From NCBI GenBank assembly GCA_035048815.1, contig JAUCBN010000055.1, positions 8,712,501 to 8,776,500 on the forward strand: a DNA stretch of 64,000 bases, read 5' to 3'. Of the stretch, positions 12,905-24,436 are shown in pieces. Each line of letters opens with the position of its first letter. Within the stretch, counting starts at the first letter, position 1. The notes beneath the pieces were generated by a model. That model was not told the DNA's origin. It was given only the letters and a program-made list of their open reading frames with translations, and searched no databases. The position numbers and the translations under genes are program-made. The stretch comes from Abelmoschus esculentus. Lineage: Eukaryota > Streptophyta > Magnoliopsida > Malvales > Malvaceae.

Positions 12905-13377
12905 GCCAACAACTAGAGTCGAATCAAAAAATTTTAAGTTATTCGAGTTGAAGTGTTTTATTTATAATTTAAATTTTATTTGATTTTTTTATTCGAGTTT
13001 ATAAAATTCAAGTTGAGTTCTAGTCGATTTTAGTTTTTGAGTTTTTATATAAATTTAATTATAATTATTTATCATGTTATAATATAGTTTGATTCTAATT
13101 TAAATGATTTTTTAATCATATAAGATATGAATATATATTTTATCATATTTTTATATGATATTTTTAATATTTTTATATTGGTATATATCAGAAAATTTTA
13201 AGAGATTCAATTTAAACTTAAGAATTAATTTACTAATTTATTAAAAATTTTAAGTTGTTTTGAGTAATAAATAAAATTTTTGAAGTTCGAGTTGAATTTA
13301 TATAATTTTGAGTTTTAATTTGAAATGAATTAATTTTTTTTGAATCTAATCGAATTTTATTCACCTACCGACAAACT
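12905..13377 (+). repeat. AT-rich MITE family copy 1 (hAT-like)
   Basis: Contains TTCGAGTT and GAGTTTTTATATAAATTTAAT blocks followed by AATTATTTATCATGTTATAA. It ends near TTATTCACCTACC, resembling the ATGCTCACCCCTA end of many plant hAT MITEs. The same core is found reversed at 14690-15013 and again at 27415-27670. Confidence 0.55.
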
Positions 13378-14689
13378 ACTGTGAGACAGAAAAAAAAAAA
13401 AAAAACTCTGCAAATTTGATTTGGTCATTGTTGAGTCGAACTTGAGCTTGACTTATCAAGCAAGTCGATCTCAAAGTACCTTAATACTCGATTTTTTATA
13501 ACATATTCACTTAAATCTCAAAACCCAAATTGACACTTATTTTTTAAAAAATAAAAATTTATATGAAATAAGGTTGAACTCAAATATTATTTGAGCCAAG
13601 CTCAAACAATACAATCTTTATTTCAAGCTAAGTTCAAATTTTTATAAAAAGAATTTTGATCGATCTCCACTCTCAGGTTAAACAACTCGATTTTTTATTA
13701 AATTACAGTAGTTACATTATGAACTCGAATTTTTTACTGTTCGAATTCCAATCAACTTAAAATATTGACTTGAAAATAAAGATTATTATAAACGTGACAC
13801 AAACAAAAATAATACTAGACGTGAATTAGCATTATTCCAACATAACTCCAACTTGAATAATTTAACATGATAAAGATCTAAACTCGAACCTTTAGCTTTA
13901 ACTTGAATAATTTTATTTATAAACCCTAAACTTAAAATAATCTAAACTTAAAGATAACCATAAATAAATAATTTAAAAGTTTTAAAATCTAAATCGACGT
14001 TTCAATCCGAACAATATCAATTCAATAAATATGATGTAGATTCATGTAAACGAAAAGAAATAACAAAATACTTGGAAACAATAACGAAATCCTTGCTGTG
14101 CTAATAGATTCAGTATTACTTGATCGGAGAATACAAGACAGTTTTTCTTTATTCTGATTCTTAGAATTTGCTTAGAGAGATACCCCATTCAATTTTCTCT
14201 AATTTTAGTTAATTATTTTATAATCAAAATACTTTTATTTAAATTCCATTATATCCCCCTTTACTTTTTCTATATTACAAAAAGATCCATCAAAATAAAA
14301 ATATGTCGTAATTTTTTTGTATAACCATCGATATTTTATTCATTGGTTGACTAATCTAAAACGGGTTTTTGCAAAAGACTATTATGGGATGATCCTTTCA
14401 ATTAAGGGATGAGTTAGGATCAAATATTAAGAGAGACGAGATTATATTAAGTCTTTAAATCTAAAAATTAAGAGAAACAAAATCCTTATTTGATTAGTGT
14501 TTAAATTTAGAAGGATCTCAAATGTTGTTATACCAAAATATTTTGGGAGAGGAAAGTCAACCTATATATAGTTTTTTCCCTACTTTTAATCATTTTTTAT
14601 TTATAATGTTAGAATTTAAATTCATGACATTGCTTAAAGGACCTAACGTTTTATCCTACTATCGACTGGTTGTTAGTTTTGTCCCTCAA
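13378..14689. other. AT-rich spacer
   Basis: No gene is seen. It includes an A-run at about 13390-13405 and degenerate 'CTCGA/TTGAG' sequence at 13430-13680 that may be older copies of the neighbouring MITE family. Confidence 0.5.
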
Positions 14690-15013
14690 ATTTTATAATA
14701 TATATACTGATATCTAAAAATATAAAGAAATATTATCACAAAAATATGAACATATATATATATATATATATATACATACATATCTCGTATGATTAATGAA
14801 AATTATTTAAAATGCAATCAAATCATATTATAACATAATAAATAATTACAATTAAATTTTTATAAGAACTCAAAAACTCGACTTGACTTAACTTTCTTCA
14901 ATTCGACTCGACTCGAGAAAATTTTGAATGAAAATTCAAATGGTAAAATTAAATTTATCGACTCGAATAATTAAAAAAAATTAACTTAATTCGACTTAAT
15001 GAATGCTTACCCT
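14690..15013 (-). repeat. AT-rich MITE family copy 2 (reverse orientation)
   Basis: Its reverse complement matches the core of 12905-13377 (GAGTTTTTGAGTTCTTATAA, AATTATTTATTATGTTATAA). Its right end reads GAATGCTTACCCTAG, a typical hAT-MITE terminus. The left end is unclear and includes the TA microsatellite. Confidence 0.55.
14752..14773. repeat. (TA)n microsatellite
   Basis: An uninterrupted run of about 11 TA units inside MITE copy 2. Confidence 0.85.
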
Positions 15014-15240
15014 AGTCTTAAAACAATTGGGAGAACCGCACCGTTCATCTTATATGGACCGACCTTTCTCAGCAGGGACACAACATGACAAGGATTCATG
15101 GTGTTGGTGTTTTAGGAAATTAAAAATTTTATAAGTCATTTATTTTTTTATAAAGAATACATAATTTGGATTCATTAAACTTTACAATTCATATCAAATA
15201 TTGTTTTTTAAATATTTTTATTTAAATTCTTTAAAATTTT
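15014..15240. other. Spacer before element F
   Basis: AT-rich with no recognisable gene. It forms the left flank of the rearranged element F insertion. Confidence 0.5.
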
Positions 15241-15355
15241 ATTTATATTTTTTTATTCAACGACAATTTAAGTTTTTATAGTTTATCTCAACTCCGGCTC
15301 TATTTTCAATGCCACATCTACCTAAAAACACGTTCACATAAAAGGATCAAACTTT
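15241..15355 (+). repeat. 115-bp direct repeat, left copy flanking element F
   Basis: Matches 20924-21038 with a single mismatch seen (C at 15295, T at the other copy). The two copies bracket the Copia element, so they take the place of the expected 5-bp target duplication. Confidence 0.9.
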
Positions 15356-15367
15356 AAGTTTTTATAG

Positions 15368-15588
15368 TTTATGGTGGATATCCATATATTAAGTTAAACT
15401 TTAATGGGCTTTAGTATTAGGGTTTAATACCCATTGAAATTAGGGTTTCCATCTTATGCCTATAAATATAGACTTTTGGCATAGCATTGTACACAACCCT
15501 ACTTTGAGAATATAATAAAATCTCTCTCCCTTTTGTCTCTCATCTTTATTCTTCTATTTTATTCTTGTTCTTTACTTTATTCACAACA
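15368..15588 (+). repeat. Element F 5' LTR, first 17 bases missing
   Basis: Matches 20704-20924. The bases equal to 20687-20703 of the other LTR are absent. In their place is TTTAAGTTTTTATAG, a second copy of sequence at about 15268-15285 in the left flank. The LTR holds a TATAAATA box (near 15463) and ends TTCACAACA. Confidence 0.88.
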
Positions 15589-15602
15589 CGTTATCAGCAC
15601 GA
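15589..15602 (+). other. Primer-binding site of element F
   Basis: CGTTATCAGCACGA directly follows the LTR end. TTATCAGCACGA is a common primer site among Copia elements (half-tRNA-Met type). Confidence 0.75.
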
Positions 15603-16349
15603 GACTCCAACCAACGGAGGTGTTTGTCGTTCAAATCTTGAAGGAGTTATTGAAAAGAATTTGTTACTGGCATAAATCAAAGATAAACTCTTCTCCCTCA
15701 ATTATATTTTTATTTTTTTTTCTCTTGATCTTTGATTTGATTTTTAATTTATTAAAATCTTTGGTTGTTTTGTATTTGTGTAGCGATAAAGTGACTCAAA
15801 TACCGCGGTTCTTGTCGACAATTCTCGAAAAAGATTTTAACAAGATATTGGTAACTAAATCTATCCTATATTCAAATTAGTGGAAAGTTCGGTATGTTTT
15901 ATTTATTTAATTTGAGATTTTTTTATCTTTATTTATAATCAATATTTGTTTATTTTATTATGATGATGAAAGTTTATGTTTTTAATCATGTTCTAAGTAT
16001 TACATGATATAAAAAAAAAGTAAACATTTGATAAATTAATATGTTTTTATTATGTTGATTTAATCCGAGTATATTGGCTGGACATCCCGTTCTGCGAGGC
16101 TACTGGTCTCAAAGGAGGTTCTTTTTAAAAGACCTTGTGGACTGGTTTAACAACGCCGCGTATGAGGATTAAATTTTTATTCTTTGTATATATTGAATAT
16201 ATATTGGCTGATCAATTATTATTTAATAGTATGAATATTATAAAGTCTATATTTGCTTGGAAGTAATATTTTTTTTTGTGTCGAAAAACTCGACTATAGA
16301 CTTCTCCCAAGTTCAAGTTACGAAAATTGTCTTGATCAAAGAATTTTTA

Positions 16350-17605
16350 TGGGAGGCATTCCCTGAAGTGAATGCATGCATGATGATTATTCCATGCGAT
16401 TATTGGATTTATGACATTCTATGAAGTGAATGCAAGCATGATGTTTATTCCATGCGATTATTGAATTTGTTTCATTCCTTGAAGTGAATGCAAACGTGAT
16501 AATTCACTATATGGTTAGTGAATAAAACTCAATTATGTGCCAGAGTATCATTGATGAGGATATGTTAGAAAAAAAACATACTCCATTTTTCATGCCAACA
16601 ATGTTGTCCTTCAGACACAATATCGTGAAAAAGGCTTTAAGAAATATTTTGAGTTAATTTCTTGCCTTCTTGTGGCTGAGCAAAATAATGAGTTGCTCAT
16701 GAAAAATTATGAATATCGCCCAACAGGCTCCGCCCCATTCCTTGAAGCGAATGTGATATTATATAGCGGAATAAATAAAAGCCACATTAGTAATTGTGAT
16801 CATGATTGAGATCATAAAATAGACATGAATAAGATGATTATTTTGAGAATACTTATATCCATAAGAAGTGGAATTGTAAAGATGCCAAGAATGATAAAGA
16901 TCAGATTAAAAATCTTTATGTTATCAAAGTGATGGTATAAACCATTGATCTCGTACTTGTCAAACGCTGAAGCATTACGGACTTTATTCATAATCATGAA
17001 TGATAAATTGAAGAAAATATAATCAAATTTTCTTTGTGGCGAAAATAATGGCGTTATTGATCCAACTCAATTGGATATTGATAATTTTTCTCATAGTCCT
17101 TCAAGAGAATAATTCGCCATTTATTTTATTTTCCTTATAACATCTAAAGGAATAATTGATCTTTTATTTATTTTGTTTATGTTAATTTATTTTTATTTAT
17201 TATATATTTTTGTTAATTTATTTTACATATTATTTATTTACGCTCTATATTAATATATCGTTAATTTATTTTATATATTATTTATTTACATTCTATGTTA
17301 ATTTATCCTTTGAAGAATATTATCATTTCCGGAATGAAATCTACAATGAATTGTGGCTATTTATGCCAAGCAGACAGTGTAAGTACTCATACTATACTTA
17401 AGCATAAGAAATATTTTCCCATTTAAATACAAGGGAAAATGTGAGTATTATATCTCAAAGTACTGAAATATCAATGCTTCGGAAGAGATTTTGAGAGTTT
17501 ATCTTTGATAGATAAACGAGTTGATATAATGTGCTATATTTAATATTTTCCATTTCCCGAAGTGAATGGTACAAAGCACATATTTTTCATTCCCCGAAGT
17601 GAATG
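16350..17605 (+). repeat. Dispersed CATTCCYYGAAGTGAATG motif in element F
   Basis: The near-palindromic 18-mer recurs at 16357, 16415, 16473, 16736, 17551 and 17588. The first three are in tandem units of about 58 bases. The copy at 16736 lies in the gag tail frame (reads PTGSAPFLEAN). Confidence 0.75.
17165..17310 (+). repeat. AT-rich minisatellite in element F
   Basis: Units of roughly 60-65 bases based on GTTAATTTATTTTA(C/T)ATATTATTTATTTAC are repeated about two and a half times, inside decayed coding sequence. Confidence 0.65.
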
Positions 17606-17716
17606 AAATAAAGCACATATTAAAATGTGCATAATTATGCATATTTTCCCATTTTAAATGCAAGAGAATAATGAGTACTATATCCGAAAGTACTAATATC
17701 ACAGAAAGCTCCGACA

Positions 17717-17838
17717 GAGCAAATATGTTATTGCCAAATGAGACTTTATCTCATATTTACAGTGCATTATGCCCGTTGAGCAAATATGTTATTGCCAAAT
17801 GAGACTTTATCTCATATTTACAGTGTATTATGCTCGTC
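17717..17838 (+). repeat. 61-bp tandem duplication in element F
   Basis: Two head-to-tail copies (17717-17777 and 17778-17838), starting GAGCAAATATGTTATTGCC and near-identical. It is a local duplication in the dead pol region. Confidence 0.9.
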
Positions 17839-20677
17839 AAAGTCGCAAAGAGACTTATTGAATTTTAAAGATATTTACAGAAATATATTGAGAATATTAG
17901 TCAAGGGATGCTGACTATCTCAATATTACGAGTATAAGAAAATCTTGGTAAAATTACACGCACTGTCATCCATATTGTACTACATAAGAATTAGTACAAG
18001 TTGAAGCTCATGCTATTGTAAACAATATGTTTACTGATAATTTTATTTGGCATGACCGGTTAGACTATCTCGGTTCAATTATGATGCGAAAATTGATTGA
18101 CACTTTCATGTGATCATTTATTGAAGAACTAAGATTTTCTTCATGGTAATATTTCACGTGATACTTGCTATGAAAGCAATTTGATTATACAATCATCAAC
18201 ATCTAAGATAGAGTGCTATTAATTTTCTGGAACGGATACAAGGTGATATATATATGGGCCCATACACCTTTCTAAAGATCATCTAGATATTTTACGATTT
18301 TTATCGATGCATCGACTAGATGGTTATATGTATCCTTGTTATTAACCCGCAACTTGGTGTTTGCGAGGCTACTTGCTCAGTTGATAAAATTACGAGCACA
18401 TTTTCCAGATTATTTTCTAAAGACAACCAGTCTTGATAATGTTGATGACATGTAATTTTACATGTAGTATCATCAATTCGCATCAAGCCAACAAATGATT
18501 ATAAGTTCTCCCCATTATAAATGGTTTGTGGTCAGAAACCAAATATTTCTCATCTTAGATTTTTTTTAATGTGTGCGATATATGTTCTAATTGCTCCACC
18601 ATAACGCACAAAGATGAGTTTTGTTGGGAATATATATAAGAGCTTCTGATAGGGGATTTATTTACAACCCGATTTACTGACTATCATTTTAATGAGTCAG
18701 TTTACCCAACATTATGGGGAGAAAATAAATAGCTGGGGAAAGAAATAAGTTAGAATGAATTATCATTTTTCTCATTTCGATCCACGTACTACACAATGTG
18801 AACTATAAGTTCAAAGGATAATTCATTTAGCAAATCAATTGCCAGATATTTTGCTGACCATAAAAAAAGTGACTAAGTCACGTATACCGGCTATAAATGC
18901 TCCGATTAAATTTGATGTCATGGAAAGACAAACTCTAGTTGCTAATGAGTCTAACTTACGCTTAAAGCGTAGTAAACAAGTAAGTTCCAAAGATAAGAGA
19001 TCCTCGAAAAAGAAAATGAGCTATATTTTATGATGGTCTGATCGAGGAATCAATGATTATGAAAATCTCTAAAAAAGATTAAATGGTCTCCAACAGAGAC
19101 ATTGACATGACTCAGGTACCTGATAATAAAGAGATCTCAATAGATTATGTCATGTCTGGTAATAAGTGGAACTGAAATTAAATCGACGTCGTTAATATAT
19201 TTGCATGCAATATAGCACTAGAGATTTTATTTGATGATGTGGATCATGAATCATTGTCAATTAGGCAATATAAACAAAGAAATGATTGGCCAACATGAAA
19301 GAGGCAATTGAGGCGAAACTAAAATCTCTTTTGAAAAGAGAAGTATTTGGGCCTATAGCCCGTACATTGAAATGTGTAAAGCTCGTGGATATAAACGAGC
19401 CTTCGTGAGAAAGAGAAATCAGAAGGGGAAATCATGAGAAAGCTCATTTGGTTGCACAAGGATTCTTACAAAGACATGAAATTGATTATGAGGAAAATAT
19501 ATTCCTCGGTGGTGGATGCAACTACTTTTAGATTTTGATCAGTCTGGCAATAAATAAAATTACTCGGTTTCTGCCTAATGGATGTTGTTACATCCTATTT
19601 GAATGAGCCTCTTGATAGTAATATTTACATGAAACTTTCGGAAAGATTTAGATTGCCATAAGCAGTTCATTCAAGTTCTCGAGAACATTATTCAATCATA
19701 TTGAATATATCTTTTTATGGCTTGAAACAATTTAGGCGTATTTGATATGATCGCCTCATTGAATACTTATTAGCATAATGCTATATGAATTATTTCCCCG
19801 AGCATTTTTATTAAGAGATTTAGCTCTGAATTTTTATTGATTGTGTATGTCGATGATTTGAATATCATTGAGACTCGTGAAGAGACCTCCTCAAATCCTT
19901 GTGCATCTATCGACATACAAAAAAATATTGAAAGAGACTTTACATGCATAACGCATATCTATTTATCACCTTTATGGTTGTTGTTAAGTCTCTTACTGTA
20001 AACAAATATTTTTTTTCGCATCACGAAAAGGGTAATGATATTTTTGGTCTAAAGCACAATATACACATTTTTGATCTGGAAGCATCGTATCTTAACTGGT
20101 CCAAAAATATTATTTAAGTGCTACGAGATCATTACCTTTAAATAATTGTTATGCATAAGGCAAAACCGAAATATGTGTTTGGCTAAACATATCCTGAAGA
20201 TATGTGAATGTTTTTTACAAGATAAGATGCAAGTTATCTTGTACAGAGATAATACAAAATTTATATCTCAAGGTGGATATATCAAATATGATAAAACGAA
20301 ACATATTTCTTCAAGTTTCGTCCCTCATGATTTTCAGATGAATAATATTCAATGAATCATTTCAAGCAATGATTTGGAAGATTTATCCACTAGTGCATGA
20401 TCTACTTCAATAGTTAAAGATTGTATTCAATATTGAATTATGAAGATTCAAATATCTTATGTGATATTTTCATGAGGGGGAGTAAATACGCGTTGCACTC
20501 TTTTTCCCTTAACCGAGGTTTTGTCCCAATAGGTTTTTCTGGTAAGGTTTTTAATGAGGCAACATGTTATGCGTATTAAAGATGTGTGTACTCTTTTTCC
20601 TTCACTAAGAATTTTTTTCCCACAGGGTTTTTATCTTAGTATGGTTTTAATGAGACACATTATCTTCATGAATATCC

Positions 20678-20686
20678 AAGGGGGAG
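20678..20686 (+). other. Polypurine tract of element F
   Basis: AAGGGGGAG lies directly before the TG of the right LTR. A similar GAGGGGGAG at about 20474 may be a second purine tract. Confidence 0.8.
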
Positions 20687-20924
20687 TGTTATAAATATAT
20701 TTATTTATGGTGGATATCCATATATTAAGTTAAACTTTAATGGGCTTTAGTATTAGGGTTTAATACCCATTGAAATTAGGGTTTCCATCTTATGCCTATA
20801 AATATAGACTTTTGGCATAGCATTGTACACAACCCTACTTTGAGAATATAATAAAATCTCTCTCCCTTTTGTCTCTCATCTTTATTCTTCTATTTTATTC
20901 TTTTTCTTTACTTTATTCACAACA
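20687..20924 (+). repeat. Element F 3' LTR (238 bp)
   Basis: Complete LTR from TGTTATAAA to CACAACA. It starts right after the purine tract and matches the left LTR with one visible substitution. Confidence 0.9.
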
Positions 20925-21038
20925 TTTATATTTTTTTATTCAACGACAATTTAAGTTTTTATAGTTTATCTCAACTCTGGCTCTATTTTCAATGCCACAT
21001 CTACCTAAAAACACGTTCACATAAAAGGATCAAACTTT
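20924..21038 (+). repeat. 115-bp direct repeat, right copy flanking element F
   Basis: Right-hand partner of 15241-15355, abutting the LTR end and sharing its last base. Confidence 0.9.
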
Positions 21039-22005
21039 TTGAGAATAAAATTTTAAAAATTTTAGTTTGAGATTTAATTATTTAATAATATTATTAAAAT
21101 ATGTTTTAAAAAATAAAAATTTAAGTAAAAAAATACTTAAAGTATATATATATATATATTTAATATTTAAATGTTTAAACTACTTTTTTATAATAATAAA
21201 GGTCTAAAGTATTAACCGTTATAATTTCACATACTTTAACATTAATTGTTGTTAACAAAAATTTATTAGTCAATTAAAATATGATGTATAACATGTATTA
21301 ATTTTAATTTCTTTCAATTAAATTTAAAAATTAAAAAATTTAAAAATCTTAAAAAGGCATTCAATTCCTAAAATTTAAAAAAATTAACAAACAAATTCTT
21401 AAATTTTGTACCATATTTCCTAATTTGACCACTTCTATTATCGTTGATCACGATGATAACGGAACATAACCTTTTCTCTTACTCAAACACTTATACATCA
21501 TATGTCATCATTTAACTGTCATTTATTGTAAATTAGTTAAAAGATTTTTTTAATATATATTTTGATTTTTAAAAATGCTTTATATAACTTTAATCGATTT
21601 TTAATGATAAGAAGATATAATAAATGATCGTAGTTTAAATGATAAGAAGATATAATAAATGATCGTGGTTGTCCGAAAACGAACATAATAGATAGCAACA
21701 TGATCATCAAATTGTGATTTGAGTTTATGAGAATTAAAGATTTCAAATTTGAGGGCTATTTTGTGAATTTTTAAATTTAAGGGCCCAAAGTATATATTTT
21801 TTAACTTTATCCGAGCAATGACACAAAGGATAAACTCAGTCACTAAATATTCTAGATTGAATGGAAAATCCCCGATAAATTCGGGGACCAATGCCGTAAT
21901 TTATGCGATAAGTTTTCAACACTCATTATCATGGTTTACAAGTAGATGATTTCCATTGTTCATCTTCATCTAATACAAACCTGAATACATTCAGAAGAAG
22001 GTTAA
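21039..22005. other. AT-rich spacer and RFC3 3' region
   Basis: No gene is seen. A 35-bp tandem duplication lies at 21603-21672 (units starting AATGATAAGAAGATATAAT). The last 100-150 bases should hold the 3' UTR of the minus-strand RFC3-type gene. Confidence 0.6.
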
Positions 22006-24436
22006 CTATTTAGCAACTTGCTTGGCTTTAAGATTTCTTCTACCTGTGTTACCAACACTAGCTGAATTTTTGCGATTCGAATCTTCTATGTAATCATCTT
22101 CGTCTTCCTCGGCAACAATGGCATCATCGTCATCCTCTCCATCCCAATCCTCCTCGAGCTCTTCATCATCTTCAACTTCATACTCATCGTCATAATCTTC
22201 ATCTTCATCATCTCCACCGGCACGAAGAGTGTGCCACTCGGGTGGAGGCGGACAATCCTCGGTGATTGCCTCATCTCTTTTTATCACCAAATGTCGAATG
22301 ACTCTTTCATCTTGGTCTAACATGGTCTTGAAGTCATTGATCCATCTAGCTTCCAACTCAAAGTTCATCAAGATGTAGTGCGCATTCTTAGCCTTCTGTA
22401 TCTTGTACGCTAGTTTCCGAAGACCCCAATCATTCAATCTCCATACCCTGCCTTTCTTCTCCCTCAAGAAATCTGCAGCAAGCATTTCAGAGATAGACAT
22501 TATGAAATGTAATCTATACCCACTCTCAAGGAATACGCCGGAAACTCGATGAAAGGATAATAATCGACAAAATGAAAACAATAAGTATGGAATTTACTTG
22601 GGGAAGATAATAGTAATAAGGAATGAGGAAGTGTTACCTTGAACTTTCTCATTGACCTTTTCAACCTCTTCATCATGCCTCTCGTGAATTAAATAAACAA
22701 CCTCGTAGTGCCGCACTGTGTAAACATGGAGAATAATGAATCGAGACAACATTGAAAAGAGAAAATCCATGTTGTCTATACAATTATAAAAAGTTTGCTT
22801 CTCCATATTCGACTGAAATCAGACACAAGATGCAACTTCAATATCACATAGGCTAAACCATGAGTTTTGTAACACCCTATATCTGATACAGATGACCCAA
22901 CCTGACCAGATCCAAGGAGTCACATTTGGGTCACTCCCATATCCAACTACTAACCCGGGAACTGGGTCGTTACAAGTTTTCTTGAATCATTATTCATTCA
23001 ACAGCCATGTAAGATGTCCACATTCCATTTTCTTAGGTGGAACACAAGGTTAAGTTTTTAGTATCTTTGGCATCATATTCAAGGGTATAATAAGCAAATT
23101 TATACTTTCTAAAACCAGTTTTGAATCCAACACTTGCTTTAGTCTTTGTTTGCGGGGACATAAGTTCATCCTACGACTCATGAAGTAAGAAAAATTTCGA
23201 TACAACAAGGTCCACTCGACATATACTAGGAGACAATGAAATTTCTTATAAGATATTTCTTCTTTTAAAAAGGCAAGAAGCAAGGAAAGAGATTACAATT
23301 GAGAAAACCAAAGCAAAAGCTTGATGATTATGATCGACTCGAACACTCACTTTGATCTTTGCTTGCAGTAACATAAGTTCATCCTTCAAATAACGAACTA
23401 CGAATGATGGAACTTTTTTGAAGATTTAGGCAAGAAGCAATGAAAAATATGTAAAATATTGAAGTCCAATTCAAAAGCTTGATTTCAAGAAAACAACCCT
23501 ATGGTACTAGCATAAACTACAAAGAAACCATCAAGAAGCATACTTACAGCGTTCGACATTCAAGGCGCTTTGCAGCTGAAGGTTGAGAGATTCATACAAT
23601 TCTTCTGCAAATTTACAAACAATTTTAATGGATTCAACAACACAACTAAACTATATCTATTAATCGGGAATATAAAGCTACCGTATACAAAAAAGACCAT
23701 AGGCGACTTACCTTCTTCTTCATCAGCAAACTCAGGGAGAAGTCTACCATCTTCCTGAACTTTCTTCTGCAATTTCAGACACAAAATCTCATTCTCAAAT
23801 TCCATGAAAAAGAAAAAAAAAGGGTTTCAGCAGCGAAAATTCCTCTCATGAAACACATAAACAGTGAATAAGCCAAAAAAGTAAAAATTCAATCTTTACT
23901 AAACCCAGAAACATAAGCCACATAGATATTGCAAAATTACAAGAATTTGAACAAAGAAAATATAAAAGAAGAAAAAGATTAAGCAGCTAAAATTCCTATC
24001 ATGAAACACACCAGCAGTGAATACCCCCAGGGTAAAAATTGTGTCTTTACTAAACCCCTAAAAATAAGCCCCATAGATATTGCAAAATTACAAGAACAAG
24101 AACAACAAAAACAAAGTGTTTGTAGAGAAAGGAGACCTCTTTGAGGAGAACAGCTTCAGGGAAAAACCCAGTGGTCTCATATTCTTTGGGGATGAAACTG
24201 TGAGTGTCTGGCTTATCATTTTCATTGTTTTTGTTCTTCTTTGATTCCACAATTAAAAGCTTTCTACGGCCAAAGTGAGAGCTATCTGGCGCTAATTTGA
24301 AGAAAGGGTATTGGCCTCCAAAGAACCCAGTTTTTATTTTAGGTGCTGGACCTGTTGGTGGCCTGGGAGCGAAATTTTTTGCAGAAGAATGTAGGAGGGA
24401 CTCCATTGGAGTGCAGAGATACTCGGATACTAACAT
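22006..24436 (-). CDS. RFC3: Plastid bS6-like ribosomal protein, RFC3 type
   Basis: Five exons join in frame on the minus strand: 24436-24137, 23766-23712, 23604-23548, 22715-22638, 22472-22006. The product is 318 residues, or 308 from a second in-frame ATG ten codons on (MESLLHSSAKNF). The N-terminal 70 residues are basic and Ser/Pro-rich, like a plastid transit peptide. The S6 fold covers about 138-250, with RHYEVVYLIHERHDEEVEKV and GRVWRLNDWGLRKLAYKIQK. The C-terminal tail from about 264 is extremely acidic and ends with a basic stretch. Length, the EDGRLLPEF segment and the acidic tail fit Arabidopsis RFC3 (plastid bS6-like, needed for plastid translation, fatty-acid composition and root development) better than short bS6c. 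Many annotations call such proteins '30S ribosomal protein S6 alpha, chloroplastic'. No defects were seen. Confidence 0.85.
22868..22974 (+). mobile_element. 107-bp solo LTR / TRIM-like insertion in RFC3 intron 3
   Basis: The sequence starts TGTAACACCC, ends GTCGTTACA, and is flanked on both sides by the pentamer AGTTT (22863-22867 and 22975-22979). TG...CA ends, a 5-bp target duplication and the small size fit a solo LTR of a miniature (TRIM-type) retrotransposon. Strand is arbitrary. Confidence 0.75.

Larger units (their letters stand above)
16690..20400 (+). pseudogene. Copia polyprotein relic of element F
   Basis: Short translated stretches in shifting frames identify the parts. A gag tail is at 16690-16760 (LMKNYEYRPTGSAPF). 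A GAG-pre-integrase piece is near 18045-18120 (WHDRLDYLGSIMMRKLID). An integrase piece is near 18230-18420 (FIDASTRWLYV, then ARLLAQLIKLRAHFPDY). A linker is at 18839-19031 (VTKSRIPAINAP). Scattered RT is at about 19290-19990 (LMDVVTSYLNEPLD, SFYGLKQFRRI), and an RNase H tail is at 20146-20355 (KTKHISSSFVPHDF). Every domain is broken by stops. No active-site set is complete, so it cannot supply its own transposition proteins. Confidence 0.85.
15368..20924 (+). mobile_element. Element F: Copia LTR retrotransposon, coding region ruined
   Basis: Short LTRs (15368-15588, truncated, and 20687-20924) flank about 5.1 kb. A primer site follows the left LTR and a purine tract precedes the right LTR, giving plus orientation. 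The order of remnant domains (gag tail, integrase, RT, RNase H) is that of Ty1/Copia. The two LTRs differ at one visible position over 221 bases, whereas the polyprotein has stops and frameshifts throughout. Confidence 0.88.

Noticed and set aside
15533..15880. 115-codon hydrophobic plus-strand ORF
   Set aside because: It starts inside the F LTR, crosses the primer site and has only low-complexity Leu/Phe/Ile content.
16357..17605. Regularly repeated near-palindromes suggesting a CRISPR-like array
   Set aside because: Spacing is irregular, repeats vary, the context is a plant Copia element and no cas-like gene exists.
22086..22274. Met-rich 62-codon ORF on the minus strand
   Set aside because: It is a frame shadow of the acidic GAT/GAA-rich tail of the plastid S6-like gene.
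22473..22581. Alternative start of the S6-like protein at 22581
   Set aside because: This lies in intron 4. The splice acceptor before 22472 and in-frame upstream exons with S6-domain sequence show the true structure.
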